64,000 bases of DNA from Streptomyces flaveolus (lineage in GTDB: Bacteria; Actinomycetota; Actinomycetes; Streptomycetales; Streptomycetaceae): NCBI RefSeq assembly GCF_000716535.1, contig NZ_JNWV01000002.1, positions 62,001-126,000 on the forward strand, read 5' to 3'. Position numbers and translations under genes: made by a program. Below the pieces are notes generated by a model. It was not told where the DNA came from, did no database searches, and worked only from the letters and a program-made list of their open reading frames with translations. This document shows, one piece after another, positions 41,313 to 50,062 of the stretch (position 1 is its first letter; every line of letters starts with the position of its first letter).

Positions 41313-42539
41313 ATGAAATTCCTCGCTCGCGGTGTCCCGGCGCCTGGTCCCGACGGCCGCAAAGTCCCTCTCGTCCAGGGGCTCGGACACCACTGGGAAG
41401 ATCGCTTCCAGCGTCGCCTCACGAGTCGCGGTCGGCCACCGGCCGAAAGCGCCCGAGCGCAGGTGGGACTACCGCTCCTGCTGATCGCGGCGATCACCCT
41501 CGCGGCATCCTTCGCCCCCCTGGCCATTCACCTCTCACCGCTCCTCGTGGCCGCCCCCACCTGCACCGTGGCGTTCGCACGAACCCCGGTGACGGTCGTC
41601 ATGGCTCTGGTCGCCAGTGCGGCCGTGGTCCTCGTCGACTGGCACGACGGTCTGTTGCATTCGGCGCTCTTGCCCCTCCACATCGGCGCACTGCTGGCGG
41701 TCTCCGGCTGCGCCATCGTCGCTCGCGCACTGCATGACCGCGATCTGAGAGAACTCACGCAGGTCCGGGCGGTGTCCGAGGCGGCCCAACGGGTCTTGCT
41801 GCGGCCCATACCCCGCACATTGGGCTCCCTGCGCATCGCGTCGATGTACCGGGCGGCCACTGCGCACGCGCTGGTCGGCGGCGACTTGTACGCCGCCGCC
41901 CGCATCGGATGCACGACCCGCATCCTCATAGGTGACGTCCGCGGCAAGGGCCTGCTCGCCGTCGAGGACGCCTCCGCCCTGCTCGGTGCCTTCCGCGAGG
42001 CTGCCCATGAACACGAGACCCTGCCGGAGCTGGCGGCTGCCCTCGAACGCAGCGTCCGCAGGCACCTGGCCGAGATGACGGAACGCGACCCCGACAGCGG
42101 CGAGCGTTTCATCACCGCGCTGCTGGCGGAACTCCCCGACGGAGAGGAGACCGTCCGGATCGTCAGCTGCGGGCATCCCCCGCCGCTGGTGAGGCAGCGC
42201 GGCCGAGTGAGCCTCCTGCGCGTAAGCCGGCCGGCCCCGCCACTCGGACTGGCCGGAAGCACGACGGACGCCTTTCCCCTGCACGCCTTCGCTTTTGCCC
42301 CCGGAGACACGTTGTTGCTCTACACCGACGGACTCGTCGAAGCCCGGGACAGCAGCGGGAACTTCTATCCCGTTCTCGAACGCGCCGCCACCTGGGTGTG
42401 GAGTGGCCCACACCGCCTCCTGCAGCACATCAGCCAAGACCTCGACAGTCATGTGGGTCCCCGCCTGGACGACGACCTCGCCCTGGTGGCCGTCCACTGC
42501 CCCACCCGTTCACTGCACCACCTGGACGCACCCACATGA
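41313..42539 (+). CDS. Membrane-anchored PP2C (SpoIIE-type) serine phosphatase
   Basis: A 408-residue protein with three or four N-terminal membrane helices (about 52-140) and a PP2C-SpoIIE domain (about 165-400). All metal-binding motifs look intact: GGDLY (Asp191), IGDVRGKG (Asp208), LLLYTDGLVEARD and the terminal DDDLALVAV. It should dephosphorylate a STAS-domain antagonist and thereby activate a sigma factor. The start is the ATG at 41313. The phosphatase/ATPase protein at 42577 follows after 37 bp, so the two probably share an mRNA driven from the 11-bp-repeat promoter region. Confidence 0.9.
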   Translation: MKFLARGVPAPGPDGRKVPLVQGLGHHWEDRFQRRLTSRGRPPAESARAQVGLPLLLIAAITLAASFAPLAIHLSPLLVAAPTCTVAFARTPVTVVMALVASAAVVLVDWHDGLLHSALLPLHIGALLAVSGCAIVARALHDRDLRELTQVRAVSEAAQRVLLRPIPRTLGSLRIASMYRAATAHALVGGDLYAAARIGCTTRILIGDVRGKGLLAVEDASALLGAFREAAHEHETLPELAAALERSVRRHLAEMTERDPDSGERFITALLAELPDGEETVRIVSCGHPPPLVRQRGRVSLLRVSRPAPPLGLAGSTTDAFPLHAFAFAPGDTLLLYTDGLVEARDSSGNFYPVLERAATWVWSGPHRLLQHISQDLDSHVGPRLDDDLALVAVHCPTRSLHHLDAPT

Positions 42540-42576
42540 CCTGCACAACGCCCATCATGAAAGGACAGTGACCAGG

Positions 42577-44172
42577 ATGACCACTGTACGTCGCCTGGCC
42601 TGGCAGCCGTGCTCGCTGCTGGTCGCCTACCTCGGTGCGACCTCCGCGGTACAACTGGTGGCATCAGCCGGTGGTTTGGTCCGCTGGTCCGAATACTCGA
42701 TACTGGCGCCCCTCGTGGCCGCCGGCCTGCTTCCCCTTCGGCGTACCCTCGCGATCGGCGTGGCGACCCTGGTCGCCAGCGTGGCCGTCTACGGCTTCGC
42801 GATCCGTGGGGTGTCCGACGGAGGGCGCACGGTCGTGATCACCGCGGCCGCGCTCTCACTCGCGTTGAGCCTGATCATGTGCCGGAGGCGCCTGAGCCTG
42901 CAACATCGCGTGTCCACCCCGGTGGAGCGGCCCGCGCGGGGCCTCGACAGCCCACGGATCAGCTCGGACGCGAACCGGGCGGTGGACGATGTCTCCGGCG
43001 ACACGTTTCCGTTCTCGATGACCAGCACGCACGCCGGTCTGCTGCCGCAGCCCGCGGCGTTGGAGCTCGCCGGTTGCTGTGCGGCTGCCGACGACACCGT
43101 GCGGGCCGAAGCCCACTGGCTCGACGCGATACCACTGCCCGGCGCCCGGGTCGCGCTCGTTGCCGGTTCCGTCGCCGAAGACGGGAGTCCCGCGCCCGCC
43201 CTCGCCCCTGAACTCCGCGCCGCGGTGCGCACGCTGGCCGCCATGGACCTGCAACCGGAGGAGCTCCTCGCCCACCTGGCGCACGTACTGACCGGACTGC
43301 GGCTCGGCGGCGAACCGACCCGGCACAGCGAGGACGTATCCGGTGTCACCGTGGGTTGTCTGTACGCGGTCTACGACCCCGTCACCGGCCGCTGCACCCT
43401 CGCCAGCGCCGGCTACCCCGCGCTGACCGTCCTCCAGCCGGACGGCGTGATCACCACCGTCGACATTCCCGCCAACCCTCCCCTGGGACCCGCGGCATCG
43501 CCCATAGAGGCCACTGAGGTCGATCTCCCGGATCGCAGCCTGCTCCTGCTGCACGCGCACACGCCTTGGACACCCGACCCGGCAGCCGGGGCCGGCCCGA
43601 GCACGCTGCCCGAGGCGGGCCTCGGATCACCATCCCGCCTGACGTCTCTGAGCCGGTCCGCCCTCAACGCGCTGCTGTCCGACAGGCGTTACGCCCACGC
43701 CGGCGTGCTCGCGGCCCGCACCCGCACGTTCGACAGCGACAACGTCGCCTCCTGGGACCTCGCGGACGACCTTGCCGCCGTCTCCCAGGCCCGTAAGCAC
43801 GTGTGGGCGAAGCTGACCGCGTGGGGACTTGAGGACGCCGCACCCACCACGGAGCTCATCGTCAGCGAACTGGTCACCAACGCCATCCGTCACGGCGGCC
43901 CGCCGGTCCAGTTGCGCCTCATCCGCCAAGGTGCCGGACTGACCTGCGAGGTCTCCGACGGCAGCAGCACCTCACCGTACCTGCGGCAGGCCAGCACCTT
44001 CGACGAGAGCGGCCGGGGACTGTTCATCGTCTCCCAGCTCGCCCAGCGGTGGGGCACACGCCATGGTTCCCGCGGCAAGACCATCTGGGCGGAACAACAA
44101 CTGCACACATCCGAAGAGGCCATGGCCGACGGTCACCACACATCGGTGTCCCCGGTCCGAGAGACGACCTGA
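42577..44172 (+). CDS. Membrane protein with degenerate PP2C and RsbW-like ATPase domains
   Basis: A 531-residue protein with N-terminal helices (about 10-32, 41-75, 84-101), a PP2C-like domain (about 155-375) and an anti-sigma kinase ATPase domain (about 400-510; TELIVSELVTNAIRHGG, DESGRGLFIVSQ). In the phosphatase part the metal motifs are lost: HWLDAIPL stands where GGDWYDA is expected and GSVAEDG where GDVxGHG is expected. It probably kept a sensing or binding role only. It resembles the C-terminal half of the PAS protein at 9826. Start uncertain: ATG 42577, or GTG 42568 closer to AAGGA. It is coupled in position to the active phosphatase upstream. Confidence 0.85.
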   Translation: MTTVRRLAWQPCSLLVAYLGATSAVQLVASAGGLVRWSEYSILAPLVAAGLLPLRRTLAIGVATLVASVAVYGFAIRGVSDGGRTVVITAAALSLALSLIMCRRRLSLQHRVSTPVERPARGLDSPRISSDANRAVDDVSGDTFPFSMTSTHAGLLPQPAALELAGCCAAADDTVRAEAHWLDAIPLPGARVALVAGSVAEDGSPAPALAPELRAAVRTLAAMDLQPEELLAHLAHVLTGLRLGGEPTRHSEDVSGVTVGCLYAVYDPVTGRCTLASAGYPALTVLQPDGVITTVDIPANPPLGPAASPIEATEVDLPDRSLLLLHAHTPWTPDPAAGAGPSTLPEAGLGSPSRLTSLSRSALNALLSDRRYAHAGVLAARTRTFDSDNVASWDLADDLAAVSQARKHVWAKLTAWGLEDAAPTTELIVSELVTNAIRHGGPPVQLRLIRQGAGLTCEVSDGSSTSPYLRQASTFDESGRGLFIVSQLAQRWGTRHGSRGKTIWAEQQLHTSEEAMADGHHTSVSPVRETT

Positions 44173-44468
44173 CTCGACCTCGCCCGTCCCGACAGCAACT
44201 CGAAGGCGTCGGCCAGCTCCTGGCCGCCCTGGCCGGTGGAGTGCCAAGCGGGCAGCAGTCCGACTGCCTCGGCGTGGGCCTGCTCGATGGCCAGGTGCTG
44301 CTTCTCCATGACGGGCACGACGGCCGCCGCCTCCTCACCTCCATGGTGTGTGTGCAGAACGCGGCACACAAGGTCCGCGTGCGCGCCGACGACCTCGCAG
44401 CGCGCGGTGTCGCCCTGGGCGACACAGAACGATCCTGCTGGGCGACGGCACGATACTGGCGACTTCAC
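44133..44468 (-). pseudogene. Hemerythrin-like remnant
   Basis: The frame contains VLHTHHGGEE, then MEKQHLAIEQAHAEAVGLLPAW and ELADAFELL, which looks like a hemerythrin HHE four-helix protein. The segment between GGE and VVPVMEKQH is shorter than I would expect, the N-terminal His helix is not recognisable, and the C-terminal LxxHxxHEE end is missing. It overlaps the 3' end of the ATPase gene on the other strand. A decayed or internally deleted gene is the best reading; it could also be a chance frame. Confidence 0.45.
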
Positions 44469-44762
44469 GGCTGTGAGGGTGACCGTGGGTGAAGGATCCG
44501 GCCCGAGGAGAACGGGCCGAGCGTGACGTCGGCAGCATCGGGCAAGTGGGTGGCGGGATCGCTCCGCCCGCTCCCTACGACGGTAGGGTGGATTCGACGG
44601 GTGACTGCAGGATCAGGTCCCAGCGGCGGGCCGGAACCGCATCAGCGACGACTGCCGTAACCCGAGCTCCGCCGGCGCGCCGCGCGACGATGCTGCGGCC
44701 ATGGCCGACCGGATCGACGCACTGTCAGTTGCCGCGTCGCCTTTGTCGCAGAGGAAGAAGCA
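44469..44762. other. Intergenic region before M28 peptidase
   Basis: About 290 bp with no convincing gene. A short GGCCCG/CGGGCC hairpin lies at 44500-44518. The peptidase ribosome-binding site (GAGGAAGAAG) is at its right end. Confidence 0.4.
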
Positions 44763-44765
44763 GTG

Positions 44766-45797
44766 ATGACGCCTGGCACCCCGACCGTCCGGGACTTCGA
44801 GACGCTCGTGGAGCCTCTTCGGTTGCGACGCGACGTCGAGTTCCTCGCCGCGTCGCCGCGCAGTCGGCGCCGGGCCCCGCACGCGATGGACCGCGCGGAG
44901 TCGTACGTCGGTGAGGAGCTGACCTCCGCTGGGTGGCGGGTCGAGCGGCAACCGTTCGACCTGGGATGGAAGTGGGGCTCGACCGACCGGCACGGCCACC
45001 GGGCTCTGGCGATGAAGCCACGGCTGCACCGCCGGCTTCGGGGTGCGAACCTCATCGCCTCCCTGGGGGACGCCCACGATTGCCCCACGGTGCTGATCGG
45101 GGCTCATCTGGACAGTGTCAGCGGCAGCCCGGGGGCCGACGACAACGCCTCGGGAGTCGCGGTGGTCCTGGAGACAGCACGCCTTCTTGGCCGGCTGCCA
45201 GTCGCGCCACCGGTCACCCTCGCCGTCTTCGACATGGAGGAACTGGGGTTGATCGGTGCTCGCCATGCTGCGCGCGAACTGAGCCGCAGCAGGCGCGTGG
45301 CCGGCATGATCTGCCTGGAGTCGGTCGGCTATTTCACGGACGCGCCCGGCAGCCAGAAGCTGCCGGCCGGTTTCTCGGTCGCCTTCCCCCGCATTTCCGA
45401 GGTGGTCAAGACCGACGGCCGGCGGGGAAACTTCGCACTCGTCGTCCATCGGCGGTCCTCGGCCGCGGCGGCCCTTTCCTGGCAGCGCGCTGCCGCGGCG
45501 ACGTCGCTGTCGCTGCCGAGTCTCCTGCTGCGCGACCCGAGGCCCGATGGCCCGCTCGGCATGCTGATCGGCTTGGCGGTTCCCCCGGCCCAGCATCTGG
45601 GCCGCAGCGATCACGCACCCTTCTGGAACCGGCGGATTCCCGCGCTGATGCTCACCGACACGGCGAACTTCCGCAACCCGCACTACCACCGACCCACCGA
45701 CCTTCCGGAGACACTCGACTTCCGACGTCTGGCCGCCGTGACCGCGGCCACCGCGGCCACCGCGATCTCCTGGCCGACCGAGTGCCAGTGCCGGTGA
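44766..45797 (+). CDS. M28 family zinc peptidase
   Basis: A 343-residue metallopeptidase of the aminopeptidase Y/S type. Zinc ligands are visible as His114 and Asp116 in IGAHLDSV, Asp126 in SPGADDNASG and the Glu pair 158-159 in FDMEELGLIG, with a last His in NPHYHRPTDLPETLD. No signal peptide is present, so it is probably cytoplasmic. The family removes N-terminal residues from peptides. ATG 44766 is used; a GTG immediately before it is in frame. It is convergent with the glycerophosphodiesterase gene, with a hairpin between. Confidence 0.9.
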   Translation: MTPGTPTVRDFETLVEPLRLRRDVEFLAASPRSRRRAPHAMDRAESYVGEELTSAGWRVERQPFDLGWKWGSTDRHGHRALAMKPRLHRRLRGANLIASLGDAHDCPTVLIGAHLDSVSGSPGADDNASGVAVVLETARLLGRLPVAPPVTLAVFDMEELGLIGARHAARELSRSRRVAGMICLESVGYFTDAPGSQKLPAGFSVAFPRISEVVKTDGRRGNFALVVHRRSSAAAALSWQRAAAATSLSLPSLLLRDPRPDGPLGMLIGLAVPPAQHLGRSDHAPFWNRRIPALMLTDTANFRNPHYHRPTDLPETLDFRRLAAVTAATAATAISWPTECQCR

Positions 45798-45863
45798 CCC
45801 GTTCGTCCCCCTCGCGATGGGCGCGGTGGCCATGGCCGGGCGTCGAGGCCGGGAACGCGCACG

Positions 45864-45892
45864 CCCCCGGAGCTGAAGAGGTGCTCCGGGGG
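45864..45892. terminator. Bidirectional terminator hairpin
   Basis: A 9-bp perfect stem CCCCCGGAG/CTCCGGGGG with an 11-base loop, midway between the convergent peptidase and glycerophosphodiesterase genes. Confidence 0.7.
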
Positions 45893-45921
45893 GTGGGACA
45901 TGCGGAGTGGGCCGCGGGGCG

Positions 45922-46998
45922 TCAGGCCTTCGGCTCGTACGCCTTCGGCAGGCGCATGCCGCGCTCGGCCATGATGTCCCGGACGCGGTTCGGGTAGTTG
46001 GTGATGATGCCGTCGATGCCCATGTCCATGAGGGCCTCGAGGGTGGCGGGGTCGTCACAGGTCCACGGGACGACCTTCAGGCCGCGCTTGTGGGCCTCGG
46101 AGACCATCTTGTCGTCGACGTAGAACCTGAAGTCCGGGTTCGAGACGACGCCGTCCTGCGGGAAGCCGTAGACCGGGGAGAGCGCGGTCACGCCGGGGAC
46201 GGCGGCTGCCGCCTTGACGAAGTCGCCGTCGTAGTCGTCGGCGTCGATGCCGCCGAGCCACGGGGAGGCGCCGGGCTTGCCGACCTGCAGGAAGTCGTAG
46301 TTGGTCAGCGCCACCAGGGGGTACTTCGGGGCGAGCTTGTGCATCTCCTTCAGGGCGCCCCAGTCGAAGGACTGGATGGTGACCTGGTCCTCGATGCCGG
46401 AGGCGTGGATCTCCTCGTACACGCGGCGCACGAACAGCTCGCGCGGCGCGGTCTGTTCGGGGGCGCCGGCCTCGACCTTGGTCTCGATGTTGAGCTTGAT
46501 CTGCCGGGCGTTGTAGCTCTTGACCAGGTTCAGGACGTCCTTGAGCTCCACCATCCGGTGGCCCTTGATCTGTTCCTGCTCGGGGAAGCCAGGGAGCTGC
46601 TGGTAGCCGCAGTCCGTGGTCTTGATCTGCGCGAGCGTCAGGTCCTTGATGTACTTGCCGACGTACGGGTACATCGGGTCACCGGGGGTGACCGGCGCGG
46701 TGTCCTTGCACTTCTGGGCGCTGATCTGGCGGTCGTGGTTGACGACGACCTTCTGGTCCTTGGTGACGTGGGTGTCCAGCTCCAGGGTGGTCACACCGAG
46801 GCGCATGGCCTTGCCGAAGCCCTCGAGGGACTCTTCGGTGGTCATGCCGATGCCACCGCGGTGGGCCTGCAGGTCGAAGTGGGTCTTCTGGGGGAGCACC
46901 GTGGGCTGGGGGTCGGCGGGGGCCGCCTGGGCGGCGGTCGCCGGGACGGCGAGCACGGGCACGACGGCCAGTGCGGCGAAAGCATGCCGGAGGGACAC
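45922..46998 (-). CDS. Secreted glycerophosphodiester phosphodiesterase
   Basis: A 358-residue exported enzyme. A Sec-type signal peptide (about residues 1-26, ending ATAAQAAP) precedes a GDPD TIM barrel. Catalytic residues are visible as His46 in LQAHRGG, the Glu-x-Asp in TLELDTHV and His in VVNHDRQ. It releases glycerol-3-phosphate from deacylated phospholipids outside the cell. The start is the GTG at 46998 with GAGG six bases upstream; larger frames run into the upstream gene. It lies 38 bp behind the alkaline phosphatase, so the pair likely forms a phosphate-scavenging operon. Confidence 0.92.
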   Translation of the reverse strand: MSLRHAFAALAVVPVLAVPATAAQAAPADPQPTVLPQKTHFDLQAHRGGIGMTTEESLEGFGKAMRLGVTTLELDTHVTKDQKVVVNHDRQISAQKCKDTAPVTPGDPMYPYVGKYIKDLTLAQIKTTDCGYQQLPGFPEQEQIKGHRMVELKDVLNLVKSYNARQIKLNIETKVEAGAPEQTAPRELFVRRVYEEIHASGIEDQVTIQSFDWGALKEMHKLAPKYPLVALTNYDFLQVGKPGASPWLGGIDADDYDGDFVKAAAAVPGVTALSPVYGFPQDGVVSNPDFRFYVDDKMVSEAHKRGLKVVPWTCDDPATLEALMDMGIDGIITNYPNRVRDIMAERGMRLPKAYEPKA

Positions 46999-47036
46999 TT
47001 CAAGCCTCGTATTGCTTGGGACGATCCGGTCGCTGG

Positions 47037-48329
47037 TCAGTGACGGGGGGCCAGGACCTGAGACAGGACGTCGTGAACGTAGGTGTTTGCGTGCTTGCCG
47101 GTGAACCGGCTCGCGAGCGGACCGGCGGCCGTGACGGGAACGTCGACACTGGTGTGGCCGGAAGTCGTCCAGTCGATCGTGAACGTCCGGTCGCTGCCGT
47201 GAATGGTGAACGGGCCGTCCTCGACGGAGACACCGGTGCCGGACTCGTCCGCGGTGTCGTTCTCCTCGACCGCCAGGCCGCCGGTCTCGTGGTCGCCGGT
47301 GATGACGAGGAGGGTGTCCGGGTGGGTCGCCTGGTAGGCGCGGGCGACGGCGACAGCCTTCTCGAGCTGCTGCATCGACTGAAGGACACGCGTGCCGTTG
47401 TTGCTGTGCGCGAACTCGTCGACGCCTTCTTCCTCGACCATGAGGAAGAAGCCCTTCTTGTTCTTGTCCAGCGTGTTCAGTGCCTTGCTGGTCATCGTGG
47501 CGAGGTCGACGGCCGGGTCGTACACGTCGCCCTGGCCCTCGGGGCGCTGCTGGAACATCTCCTCGTTGCTGAAGAGACCGAGCAGCTTGCCCTGAGGCGC
47601 CTTGCTCAGTTCCTTCGCGCCGGTGACGTACGTGTAGCCGGAGCGCTTGGCCTGGGCGATCAGGTTGCCCTTCGTGCCACGGCTGCCCTCGCTGGTGTCC
47701 TCGGCGGGCTTGTCCGGGAAGGCACCGGCGGTGCCGGCCGGCAGCCACCAGTCCTCGCCGCCGCCCAGGATCACGTCCGGCTTGCTGACTTCGAGGTACT
47801 GGCGGGCGATCTCGTCCTGCTTGCCGCGGTCGGCGGTGTTGGCGAAGAAGGCCGCGGGCGAGGCGTCGGTGACCTGTGCGGTGGTCACCAGGCCGGTGGC
47901 CTTGCCCGCCGCCTTGGCCTGCGCCCCGAGCGTGGGGAGCGGGTTGCCGTCGGTGTCGACGCTGATCGCGCCGTTGTACGTCTTCTCGCCCGTGGCCCAT
48001 GCGGTGGCGGCTGCCGCGGAGTCCGTGACCACGGCCTTGGGGTCGTCCGGCGTGGTCGTCAGCTGACCGGACACGGGCAGACGATCCATCGTCAACTGGC
48101 CCTGCAGACCGGCGAGGTGCAGCCGCGCCGCCTCACGTGCGGCGGCACCCATGCCGTCGCCGTTGATGAAGATGACGTTCTTCGCGGTGGCGGCCTTCGC
48201 CTTCGCCGTGCTCTGCGGAGCACTGGCGGACGCGCCCGGCGTGGGGTTGAGCACCATGGTTGCCACCACGGCCGCGGACGCCGCTGCCACGGGCGCCCCC
48301 CATCGCATACCACGCACGTTTCTGTTCAC
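47037..48329 (-). CDS. phoA: Secreted alkaline phosphatase (PhoA family)
   Basis: A 430-residue exported phosphatase. A signal peptide of about 40 residues precedes the mature enzyme. Metal ligand Asp58 is in IFINGDGMG, the nucleophile Ser104 is in VTDSAAAATAWATG, and later metal ligands appear in EEEGVDEFAH and GDHETGG. It hydrolyses phosphomonoesters outside the cell. The start is the GTG at 48329 after GGGAGAG. It heads a two-gene unit with the glycerophosphodiesterase; regulation by PhoRP is expected in Streptomyces, but I could not find a convincing PHO box. Confidence 0.92.
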   Translation of the reverse strand: MNRNVRGMRWGAPVAAASAAVVATMVLNPTPGASASAPQSTAKAKAATAKNVIFINGDGMGAAAREAARLHLAGLQGQLTMDRLPVSGQLTTTPDDPKAVVTDSAAAATAWATGEKTYNGAISVDTDGNPLPTLGAQAKAAGKATGLVTTAQVTDASPAAFFANTADRGKQDEIARQYLEVSKPDVILGGGEDWWLPAGTAGAFPDKPAEDTSEGSRGTKGNLIAQAKRSGYTYVTGAKELSKAPQGKLLGLFSNEEMFQQRPEGQGDVYDPAVDLATMTSKALNTLDKNKKGFFLMVEEEGVDEFAHSNNGTRVLQSMQQLEKAVAVARAYQATHPDTLLVITGDHETGGLAVEENDTADESGTGVSVEDGPFTIHGSDRTFTIDWTTSGHTSVDVPVTAAGPLASRFTGKHANTYVHDVLSQVLAPRH

Positions 48330-48349
48330 AAAACTCTCCCATGGGCATC

Positions 48350-48367
48350 GCAAAGTGCTTCCTTTGC
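48350..48367. promoter_or_regulatory. Inverted repeat in the phoA leader
   Basis: GCAAAG-N6-CTTTGC, 21-38 bp upstream of the phosphatase start codon. It could be a repressor half-site pair or a leader mRNA hairpin near the ribosome-binding site. Confidence 0.4.
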
Positions 48368-48507
48368 AATCTAATGGGGTGATGATCGATCGCAGCCGAA
48401 CCGCAAGTGACGTCTGGGCCAACAGTCCGCGTCCGTGACCATCGCAAGGTTTGTTCCGTCAACATGCGTGGTCCTCGGTCCGTGCCGCTGCTCCACCAGA
48501 CCTTGGG

Positions 48508-49840
48508 CTACCCGTTCCGGCGGCCATGGCCGTTGCGGTGACCCGGGTGTGCCGGGGACGGGCGGCGCAGGCCGGTCAGGTCGCGCTTGACGACGATGTT
48601 GCGGTCGGAAACGTTGTTGCCGAGCGCGAATTGCGGCCAGTACCCCTGGATCTCCTGGCGGCTGCGCTCGCTCCACCGGCGTGCCAACTCGCCGCGCGAC
48701 TTGTAGAAGTTGAGCGCGTAGCCCTCCTCGTGCAGCCGCAGCAGTGAGAAGCCGCCCGGGTACTCCTTCGCCGCGGCGATCTCCTGGTGCACGACGCGGG
48801 GCGCGGACGGACTGACCGTACGGTGGTTGCGGTGCGTGTGTCCGGCGTGGTGCAGGAAGACCCCGGGGCTCTTCGCGTACTGGTCGAGGATGGTCGCCGC
48901 CTGCTTCTGGTCGAGGGTGTTGCTCGCGGTGATGGCAGCCCGGACAGGTCGGTGGAGAAGTACGTGGGCTCGATGCCGGGGAAGTACGCGTCGTGGAAAC
49001 AGTCGTTGCCCTGCCATTGTCCGGCGCGGCAGGACGCGTACGGGTCGCCGGTGTGGGCGCGGTCGTGGTTGCCACGCGCGACGAAGTAGTCCCGCCGGTA
49101 GTCCCCGAAGCGCGTCAGCAGTTGGCCCGCACGGCTGAGGTCCACGGGCAGGGCCTCCGCGGAGATGTCGCCGGCGGCAAGCAGGTAGCGGGCGCCGACG
49201 CGTTTCACATCTTCCACCAACGATTCGAGCATGACGTCGGGGTACGGCGGCAGTCCCGGCTCCTGGACGATGCCGATGTACTGCGGCTGCCCGCCCACCA
49301 AGCCGGCCTGGGTCTCGCCCATGTGCAGGTCGTTGCACAGCGCGACGGAGAACAGGAACCGGCCGCGTGGCGGTTCCGGCGTGTGAAGGAAAAGGGACCC
49401 GTGGTGCCCAGGCCCGTGTCGTCCGTGCCCACGGCGTTGCCGCCGATGAGGTTGAAGGGGGTGGGGGTGGCAAGCTTCCCGTTGGAGCGTGCCTGGTGGT
49501 AGTAGGTCTGACCGGGTTCCAGGTCCCGCAGCTCCACGTAGTGGTAGGGCGTGTGCGAGGAGATGCCCCCCGCGACGCGGTTGAGGCGGTTCGGATGCGT
49601 CCCGTAGACGACCTCGCCGTCCGCCGGAGCCGGGACCATGCGGCCCAGTCCGTCGTCGGTGCCGGCCTCGCCGGTGTACCAGGTGATGATGGCGTGGTCC
49701 TCGGCCAGAGTGACCAGTTCGAGGTTGACGGGCGTCACGGCACCGCCCCCCGAGCCACCGACGGCAGCGGCGCGGGCCGGGGCGGCCAGGGCGGTCGGAG
49801 TGGCGGCGGCCGCAGCGGCAACGGCGGTCCACCGCATCAT
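48508..49840 (-). pseudogene. Frameshifted secreted metallophosphoesterase (purple acid phosphatase-like)
   Basis: Three frames read one after another give a single phosphoesterase of about 440 residues. Segment 1 (49840 to about 49383) has a signal sequence and fibronectin-like part (IITWYTGEAGT). Segment 2 has the catalytic motifs (LAAGDISAEAL, ARGNHDRAH). Segment 3 (from about 48940) has HHAGHTHRN. Each junction is repaired by adding one base. The codons just before the ATG spell F-T-R-R-D, a Tat-like motif, but a TGA at 49856-49858 cuts it from any upstream start. It sits behind phoA on the same strand. Sequencing error cannot be excluded. Confidence 0.75.
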
Positions 49841-50062
49841 GTCTCGGCGGGTGAATCACAAGCAGGTATGGGGCGTCCGCGAGGTCGTCACACCCGCGCC
49901 GGGCACGCCTGATCGCCCTCACGCCCAGACTGCAGGCGCACTGGCCCGGCAACTGAGGACACAGAGGACCGGGCCGACGTTCTTGGGGCGGCCTCCGGGT
50001 GAAGCCCGCCTCGCCCTCGAACCTCGAAGGAGAGGCAGCCACCGCAGGCCTCCCCGGGGATG

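Noticed and set aside
48330..48500. PHO box upstream of phoA
   Set aside because: No pair of GTTCACC-like 11-bp repeats was convincing; only the GCAAAG inverted repeat stands out.
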